From contig UQHK01000005.1 of NCBI GenBank assembly GCA_900540855.1, forward strand, positions 1 through 64,000: DNA of 64,000 nucleotides, written 5' to 3'. The translations under genes were made by a program, and so were the position numbers. The DNA comes from an uncultured Collinsella sp. Lineage in GTDB: Bacteria; Actinomycetota; Coriobacteriia; Coriobacteriales; Coriobacteriaceae. The notes beneath the pieces were generated by a model, which had not been told where the DNA came from, searched no databases, and saw nothing but the letters and a program-made list of their open reading frames with translations. Below, piece by piece: positions 58,819 to 64,000 of the stretch (position 1 is the first letter of the stretch; the number at the start of each line of letters is the position of its first letter).

Positions 58819-60918
58819 TTAGGCGTTCTTGCTCATGACCTCGTCCACGATGGACTTGGGCGCGGGCTCATAAGAGTCAAACTGCATCGTGTAGGATGCA
58901 CGGCCCTGGGTCTGGGAGCGAAGGTCGGTAGCGTAACCGAACATCTCGCCCAGCGGCACCTTGGCACGGATGAGCTTGCTGTTCTTGCGATCCTCCATGC
59001 CCTCGATCTTGCCGCGGCGACCGGAGAGGTTGCCCATAACGTCGCCCATGTACTGCTCGGGGGTCTCGACCTCGACAGCCATGATCGGCTCGAGCAGCTG
59101 CGGATCGGACTTCTTGAGAGCGTCCTTGATAGCCATGGAACCGGCGATCTTGAAGGCGGCCTCGGAGGAGTCGACCTCGTGGTAAGAACCGTCGAACAGG
59201 GTGACCTTAACGTCGAGGACCGGGAAGCCGGCGATAACACCGGTGTTCAGGGCCTCCTGGATGCCCTTGTCGATGGACGGGATGTACTCCTTGGGCACGA
59301 CGCCGCCGACGATAGCGTTGACGAACTCGTAGCCGAAGCCCTCCTCCATCTTCTCGAGCTTGATGACGGCGTGGCCGTACTGACCGCGACCGCCGGACTG
59401 ACGGACGAACTTGCCCTCAGCCTTCTCGACGTCGTGACCGGCGGTCTCGCGGTAGGCAACCTGGGGCTTACCGACGTTAGCGTCAACCTTGAACTCGCGG
59501 AGCAGACGGTCGACGATGATCTCGAGGTGCAGCTCGCCCATGCCGGCGATGATGGTCTGGCCGGTCTCGTGGTTGGTGGACACCTGGAAGGTCGGGTCCT
59601 CCTCGGCGAGCTTGGTCAGAGCCAGGGACATCTTGTCCTGCTCGGCCTTGGTCTTGGGCTCGATGGCAACGTCAATAACGGGCTTAGCGAACTCAATCTT
59701 CTCGAGGACGATCTCCTTGCCCTCGGCGCACAGGGTGTCACCGGTGGTGGAGTTCTTGAAGCCGACGCAAGCGACGATGTCGCCGGCGGCAGCGTCGTCA
59801 CGGTCGATACGCTCGGCGGCGTTCATCTCGAGGATGCGGCCGAGGCGCTCGCGCTGACCGTTGGAAGCGTTGACAACGTAGGAGCCGGACTCGGCGCGGC
59901 CGGAGTAAACGCGGACGTAGGTGAGCTTACCGACGAACGGGTCGGTCATGATCTTGAAGACCAGGCCGGAGAAGGGCTCGTCGAAGGAAGGATGACGCTG
60001 AATCTCCTCGCCGGTGTCCGGATCGGTACCGGTGACGGCCTCAACGTCGAGCGGGCTGGGCAGGTAGTCGACGACAGCGTCGAGCAGCTCCTGAACGCCC
60101 TTGTTCTTGTAGGCGGAACCCACGAAGACGAGGTTGAGCTCGTTGGCCAGAACGCCCTTGCGCAGAGCAGCCTTGAGCTCCTCGACGGTGAAGTCCTCCT
60201 CCATGAGGATCTTCTCCATGAGCTCGTCGTCAAAGCTTGCAGCAGCGTCGAGGAGCTCCTCGCGCTTGGTGGCAGCGATGTCGGCAAACTCAGCCGGGAT
60301 CTCGTCCATCGGCTCGGGGTAGGTCATACCCTTCTCGTCGGCCTTGAAGTCCCATGCAGTCATGGTGACCAGGTCGATGACGCCCCAGAAGTTGTCCTCG
60401 GCGCCCATCGGGACCTGAGCGGCCACGGCGTTGGCGTCGAGACGATCCTTCATGGTCTCGATAGCGTTGAAGAAGTCAGCGCCCACGCGGTCATACTTGT
60501 TGATGAAGGCGATGCGGGGGACGTTGAAGGTAGAAGCCTGACGCCAAACGGTCTCAGACTGGGGCTGAACGCCGGCAACGGCGTCGAAGACGGCGACAGC
60601 GCCATCGAGGACGCGCAGGCAGCGCTCGACCTCGGCGGTGAAGTCAACGTGGCCCGGGGTGTCGATGATCTGGATGCGGTAGTCCTTACCGTCCTTGTTC
60701 CAGAAGCACGTGGTAGCAGCGGAGGTAATGGTTACGCCGCGCTCCTGCTCCTGAACCATCCAGTCCATGGTGGCAGCGCCCTCATGGACCTCACCGATCT
60801 TGTGGGTCTTACCGGTGTAGTAAAGAATACGCTCGGTCGTGGTGGTCTTACCGGCATCGATGTGAGCCATGATGCCGATGTTACGGGTATCGGAAAGCTT
60901 GTACTTAGGCTTAGCCAT
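58819..60918 (-). CDS. fusA: Elongation factor G
   Basis: 699 residues, full length. GTPase motifs [39 protein letters not shown] and [10 protein letters not shown] are intact; the C-terminal domain III-V includes [20 protein letters not shown] and [11 protein letters not shown]. It translocates tRNA-mRNA on the ribosome. Positioned between rpsG (19 bp) and rpsJ. Confidence 0.97.
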   Translation of the reverse strand: MAKPKYKLSDTRNIGIMAHIDAGKTTTTERILYYTGKTHKIGEVHEGAATMDWMVQEQERGVTITSAATTCFWNKDGKDYRIQIIDTPGHVDFTAEVERCLRVLDGAVAVFDAVAGVQPQSETVWRQASTFNVPRIAFINKYDRVGADFFNAIETMKDRLDANAVAAQVPMGAEDNFWGVIDLVTMTAWDFKADEKGMTYPEPMDEIPAEFADIAATKREELLDAAASFDDELMEKILMEEDFTVEELKAALRKGVLANELNLVFVGSAYKNKGVQELLDAVVDYLPSPLDVEAVTGTDPDTGEEIQRHPSFDEPFSGLVFKIMTDPFVGKLTYVRVYSGRAESGSYVVNASNGQRERLGRILEMNAAERIDRDDAAAGDIVACVGFKNSTTGDTLCAEGKEIVLEKIEFAKPVIDVAIEPKTKAEQDKMSLALTKLAEEDPTFQVSTNHETGQTIIAGMGELHLEIIVDRLLREFKVDANVGKPQVAYRETAGHDVEKAEGKFVRQSGGRGQYGHAVIKLEKMEEGFGYEFVNAIVGGVVPKEYIPSIDKGIQEALNTGVIAGFPVLDVKVTLFDGSYHEVDSSEAAFKIAGSMAIKDALKKSDPQLLEPIMAVEVETPEQYMGDVMGNLSGRRGKIEGMEDRKNSKLIRAKVPLGEMFGYATDLRSQTQGRASYTMQFDSYEPAPKSIVDEVMSKNA

Positions 60919-60937
60919 GTTAGTTCCTTACCTTAAC

Positions 60938-61411
60938 TTACCAACGATAGTGAGAGAACGCGCGGTTGGCCTCGGCCATCTTGAAGACGTCCTCACGCTT
61001 CTTGACGGAAGCGCCCAGGCCGTTGGAGGCGTCGAGGATCTCGTTGGCGAGACGCTCGGCCATGGTCTTCTCCTTGCGAGCGCGGGAGAAGTTGACGATC
61101 CAGCGGATACCCAGAGCGGTGGAACGACGGGAGTTGACCTCCATCGGGACCTGATAGGTAGCGCCACCGACACGCTTGGGCTTAACCTCGAGCGTGGGCT
61201 TGACGTTGTCCATAGCCTTCTTGAAGGTAGCGAGAGCGTCGCCACCCTCAGACTTCTCGGCAACGATCTCGAAAGCGGTGTAAACGATGCGCTCAGCGGT
61301 GGCCTTCTTGCCGTCAAGAAGGACCTTGTTGATGAGCTGAGTCACCAGGCGGTTGTTGTAAACGGCGTCAGGCTGAACCTCACGACGATTAGCTGCTGCA
61401 CGACGCGGCAT
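60938..61411 (-). CDS. rpsG: 30S ribosomal protein S7
   Basis: 157 residues. [20 protein letters not shown] start; [20 protein letters not shown] and [20 protein letters not shown] are characteristic. It nucleates the 30S head and represses the str operon in E. coli. Between rpsL (73 bp) and fusA. Confidence 0.97.
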   Translation of the reverse strand: MPRRAAANRREVQPDAVYNNRLVTQLINKVLLDGKKATAERIVYTAFEIVAEKSEGGDALATFKKAMDNVKPTLEVKPKRVGGATYQVPMEVNSRRSTALGIRWIVNFSRARKEKTMAERLANEILDASNGLGASVKKREDVFKMAEANRAFSHYRW

Positions 61412-61484
61412 GTGAAATCTCCTTAAGTGTCTACCGTGCGGCGCTTAGGCGGCACACGGCGAAAGTATCAAAACGTTATCTGGC

Positions 61485-61862
61485 TTATTTAGCCTTGGGG
61501 CGCTTAGCACCGTACTTGGAACGGGCCTGCATACGGTTCTGGACCGGAGCAGCGTCGTAGGCGCCACGGATGACGTGATAACGGACACCAGGGAGGTCAC
61601 GGACACGACCGCCGCGGACGAGCACGATGGAGTGCTCCTGCAGGTTGTGGCCCTCACCCGGGATGTAAGCAGTAACTTCGATGCCGTTGACAAGGCGAAC
61701 ACGGGCAACCTTACGAAGAGCCGAGTTCGGCTTCTTGGGGCTCGTGGTGAAGACGCGGGTGCACACGCCGCGCTTCTGGGAGTTGTGCTGCAGAGCAGCG
61801 TTCTTGGACTTCTTGGGCACGGAACGACGGCCCTGGCGAACCAGCTGGTTAATAGTAGGCAA
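61485..61862 (-). CDS. rpsL: 30S ribosomal protein S12 with Arg at position 88
   Basis: 125 residues. [19 protein letters not shown] keeps Lys43, but the second decoding loop reads [20 protein letters not shown], giving Arg88 where most bacteria have Lys. The codon is CGT on the minus strand. Lys88 to Arg is a known streptomycin-resistance substitution. First gene of the str operon, with a clear promoter at 61956-61984. It controls decoding accuracy. Confidence 0.96.
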   Translation of the reverse strand: MPTINQLVRQGRRSVPKKSKNAALQHNSQKRGVCTRVFTTSPKKPNSALRKVARVRLVNGIEVTAYIPGEGHNLQEHSIVLVRGGRVRDLPGVRYHVIRGAYDAAPVQNRMQARSKYGAKRPKAK

Positions 61863-61955
61863 AGCGTACTCCTTCTCGAATGATTCCAGCTTTCTGTAAA
61901 GTGCAACGGCTTGAATCGAGGGGTCAGCATCCCCCTACGAAACACGCAGTTCGAT

Positions 61956-61984
61956 AGGATACGTGGCGTTAGCTGTGCCGTCAA
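61956..61984 (-). promoter_or_regulatory. str operon promoter
   Basis: On the minus strand TTGACG (-35) is followed by 17 bp and TATCCT (-10). About 94 bp upstream of rpsL. The element GGATACGCCCGGCGGCGTG (61990-62008) lies just upstream of the -35 and resembles those before rplC and rplB. Confidence 0.7.
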
Positions 61985-62098
61985 CAGACCACGCCGCCGG
62001 GCGTATCCCAAAATTGGCACATTTCCGCAAAGCCTACACAAAATGAATCCCCTCCTGTGCGCAAGTGCCCATTCCAGCCGTCCATGTAACACGAAAAT

Positions 62099-62125
62099 GG
62101 CCGCTTCCTCTAGCAGGAAGCGGCC
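62099..62125 (-). terminator. Terminator of the sigma/anti-sigma operon
   Basis: GGCCGCTTCCT pairs perfectly with AGGAAGCGGCC around CTAGC; the minus strand continues ATTTTCG. It lies 7 bp after the stop codon at 62132. Confidence 0.85.
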
Positions 62126-62131
62126 TAGACC

Positions 62132-63208
62132 TTACGAATAGACGATGGTAAAGGGTTCCGACGTTTCGGCGCCCCCTGTTGAAGTGCAGCGTGTGCCCTC
62201 AAGCGTTACTGAGACCACTTGGTCGACATCAATCAACTTCGTTGGCACCCAGATGTTCTCTCCGCTATTGCGCGTATAAGAAAAATATAAGTTGAACGCC
62301 CCTGCGTCGTCATCTTCGATAATCTGCTCCGATCCATCCTTGTAGGTAACCGTCAACTTCTTCGTGACTGCGTCAATGCCCAGATCATCGATGTGCGTCT
62401 GGATGGAAAACGGGCTGATCTCGAGAGGCGAGTCATCGGAGCGGAGTTCCTTAGTATCGACGTACGCTCCAACGCTAAACTCGGGCGTCGATGCCTCGAA
62501 CGGCTTCGCATCCTCTCCTTCGCCCTCGGTCCACGAGATATTCCAGGTGACCGCATGTTGAAAACCTCGCTCGCGATCCATAGAAGCAAAGTACATCGTG
62601 CCATTAATGACAGTATCGCTTGATGTGTCCTTATCAATGGTGCAGCGTGTATCAGCCCATTCCTCGCCGAAGTTCATGCTGGGTGTACCGATGCCTTGTT
62701 CTTCTTCACCATAGAGAACAAGTTCGCCTGTCTCTGCTGCCGGCTTGTAGTAGTTAACACCATTTGGATTGGACAGCGTAAACGTCACAGCACCGCAGCC
62801 GTTTTGGTCGATAGCCATATCATGAATGTCGAGCGTATAGCCGTTGCCCTCGACGGACAGATTGACCTTCTGTACTGAACCCTCCAAGCTTTGGGGCGCG
62901 ATACCATCACCAAACTCTCTGGTGTAGGTATATTTAGTCCCCGACGAGCCACCTTGAGTCCAGGTAACGGACTCTCCGTTGCCATGGTTTCCCCAGGCAG
63001 AGGCAAAATAACTGGAATTGACAACAGCGTAGGCGACCCCTCCGGTCGCCAGCACTCCGGCAAGACATCCGATTACGGCAACATACAGAGGCTTCGCGTG
63101 ACCCTTTCGGCGAAGCGGCTCACCAGCAGCGGCATAAAGAACACGGTCAGCAAGATCGCTATCGGCTTGGACGGACTCGAAGGCCTGCTTGATTTGGTTG
63201 GATTTCAC
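62132..63208 (-). CDS. Putative anti-sigma factor, DUF4179-like membrane protein
   Basis: 358 residues. A short cytoplasmic N-terminus (about 1-38, DLADRVLYAAAGEPLRRKG) is followed by one membrane helix (LYVAVIGCLAGVLATGGVAY) and a large extracytoplasmic domain rich in beta strands. This layout is that of anti-sigma factors paired with ECF sigma factors. GTG at 63208 with AGGAGG upstream lies inside the sigma gene, a 50-base overlap that couples translation. No zinc-binding HxxxCxxC motif is visible, so it is not a ZAS-type anti-sigma. The signal sensed is unknown. Confidence 0.8.
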   Translation of the reverse strand: MKSNQIKQAFESVQADSDLADRVLYAAAGEPLRRKGHAKPLYVAVIGCLAGVLATGGVAYAVVNSSYFASAWGNHGNGESVTWTQGGSSGTKYTYTREFGDGIAPQSLEGSVQKVNLSVEGNGYTLDIHDMAIDQNGCGAVTFTLSNPNGVNYYKPAAETGELVLYGEEEQGIGTPSMNFGEEWADTRCTIDKDTSSDTVINGTMYFASMDRERGFQHAVTWNISWTEGEGEDAKPFEASTPEFSVGAYVDTKELRSDDSPLEISPFSIQTHIDDLGIDAVTKKLTVTYKDGSEQIIEDDDAGAFNLYFSYTRNSGENIWVPTKLIDVDQVVSVTLEGTRCTSTGGAETSEPFTIVYS

Positions 63209-63677
63209 GGTCGCCCTCCTCTAGGATGAATTTGAGCTTCGATCGACCGCGAGCTAAACGCGTTCGAACGGTCGCGGCTGGCACATGCAGTAACTCGGCA
63301 ATTTCTGAAGTCGAGAAGCCCAGATAGTAATAGAGCACGATAGGAATACGGAATCGCTCCGGAAGTCGCATAACGTCTGACAGGACCGCCTTGGTCTCCT
63401 CCTGCGCCGTCGAAAGCGAATCGGTCAGACTTTCAATATCCTCCACGCGCCTCCACGGCTTTCGAAAGAGAGATTTGCATTCATTGATCGTGACCCGGAT
63501 GAGCCATCGACGAAGATGCTCCCAGCTTTCAAAATGCGTATCGCTTTTGAGTAACTTTAGAAAGACGTCTTGAGCGACATCGTCGGCGTCAGCGCGATCA
63601 CGCAGATACGTCAAGGCGATTCGGAACACGACATCTCGGTGATCCTCGACCGCCTGTCTAAAAGCTTGTTCTTCCAT
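63159..63677 (-). CDS. ECF-type RNA polymerase sigma factor
   Basis: 172 residues. Sigma-2 region DADDVAQDVFLKLLKSDTHF with the core-binding helix, and sigma-4 helix-turn-helix SEIAELLHVPAATVRTRL followed by ARGRSKL. ATG at 63677 (MEEQAFRQAV) has GGGAGGTG upstream; the longer frame to 63869 is not protein-like. It directs RNA polymerase to stress or envelope promoters and is presumably held by the membrane protein encoded immediately downstream. Confidence 0.92.
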   Translation of the reverse strand: MEEQAFRQAVEDHRDVVFRIALTYLRDRADADDVAQDVFLKLLKSDTHFESWEHLRRWLIRVTINECKSLFRKPWRRVEDIESLTDSLSTAQEETKAVLSDVMRLPERFRIPIVLYYYLGFSTSEIAELLHVPAATVRTRLARGRSKLKFILEEGDREIQPNQAGLRVRPSR

Positions 63678-63985
63678 AATCACCTCCCGGTGACACTGAT
63701 GGTTCTTGATGGGGCCCTCACCATAGATACGCTTTGACCAAACGGAATGTTTCAAATTCAAGCAGGAAAAACTACCAAAATAAACCTGTCCTTTTTTGCA
63801 AGTGATCAACGGAACGAAACAAGTTGAGCATACGCAAGCGAGCGGCCCCCAGAGCGTACAAGGTGGCATGAAAAAGGCAGGGCATTGACCTTTTGGTCAT
63901 GCCCTGCCTTTTGAATGACAGATTGTAGCTCTGGGGGCCGCGCAGCGACGGAGGTCGCCGCCGTTCGTTAGAACGGCGGAACTAA
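63678..63985. other. Intergenic region with nested inverted repeats
   Basis: Contains AAAAGGCAGGGCAT.../...ATGCCCTGCCTTTT (63872-63912), a terminator with one bulge, enclosed by a 14-bp perfect inverted repeat GCGGCCCCCAGAGC (63842-63855) and GCTCTGGGGGCCGC (63928-63941). A further hairpin CCGCCGTTC/GAACGGCGG is at 63958-63979. The sigma-factor promoter should lie in the AT-rich 63720-63830. Confidence 0.6.
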
Positions 63986-64000
63986 TTACTCCTCGTCGTT
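63986..64000 (-). CDS. C-terminal end of an upstream gene, plausibly rpoC
   Basis: The last 15 bases read Asn-Asp-Glu-Glu-stop on the minus strand. An acidic tail directly upstream of the str region fits the end of RNA polymerase beta-prime, which commonly precedes rpsL. Four residues are far too few to prove it. Confidence 0.25.
   Translation of the reverse strand, partial: NDEE

Noticed and set aside
58549..60936. Plus-strand open frame of about 795 codons opposite fusA
   Set aside because: Shadow of elongation factor G.

Overview
The window looks like the chromosome of a Coriobacteriia gut actinobacterium, most likely Collinsella or a close relative. The signs are high GC with long antisense shadow reading frames, actinobacterial-type ribosomal proteins, a clostridial-style fatty-acid operon using FabK, mannose-family PTS genes, and a labile-selenium purine degradation cluster. 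This assignment is from gene content only; no 16S gene is present.

Layout. 1-4594: type I restriction-modification operon hsdR-hsdM-hsdS on the minus strand, with hsdS running off the left edge. 4964-11331: accessory island with an unrecognised 411-residue protein, a DEDD exonuclease, a DUF4143 ATPase remnant, an AAA ATPase with a nuclease-like C-terminus, and an AbiEi-like/DUF559-like protein. The gaps between the last three genes hold arrays of short, regularly spaced, alternately inverted repeats. 11930-22804: purine salvage/catabolism block (xanthine permease, ssnA, ygfK, polyferredoxin, fused FeS/Mo xanthine dehydrogenase), a divergent YheO-type regulator, and ridA. 23103-28498: U32 peptidase, RluA pseudouridine synthase, a 377-bp MITE/BIME-like element, then a DeoR regulator and a Gfo/Idh/MocA oxidoreductase. 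28499-29483: IS200 left-end remnant fused to a degV fragment. 29484-36979: sugar locus with a LevR-like regulator, mannose-family PTS EIIB-C-D-A, a GH172 enzyme and a ROK kinase. 37206-37983: frameshifted mtnN remnant cut by an IS3-family remnant.

38740-44528 is the S10-type operon from rplC to rplX. 44988-48167 holds a histidine phosphatase, a CDF transporter and an orphan PTS EIIC. 48208-57382 is a complete type II fatty-acid operon (fabH-acpP-fabK-fabD-fabG-fabF-accB-fabZ-accC-accDA), with birA divergent at 57557. 58450-61862 is a str operon of the form rpsL-rpsG-fusA-rpsJ. 62132-63677 is an ECF sigma factor with its putative anti-sigma partner. The last 15 bases look like the end of another minus-strand gene, plausibly rpoC.

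How the parts work together. The purine block imports xanthine, deaminates or oxidises purines and handles electrons through FeS/flavin proteins. The sugar locus plausibly imports a fructose- or arabinose-type oligosaccharide by PTS, hydrolyses it in the cytoplasm (GH172) and phosphorylates the released hexose (ROK). The fab/acc operon supplies membrane lipid, with BirA biotinylating AccB.

The most unusual signals are non-coding: alternating-inverted repeat arrays phased at about 31 bp and about 40 bp, a 23-bp-arm perfect palindrome at the ATPase promoter, a 49-bp perfect inverted repeat before the ribosomal operon, and a terminator family with a conserved loop. Among proteins, the LevR-like regulator has lost its sigma-54 contact loop and Walker B acids, and ribosomal protein S12 naturally carries Arg88. 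No tRNA, rRNA or CRISPR array was recognised.
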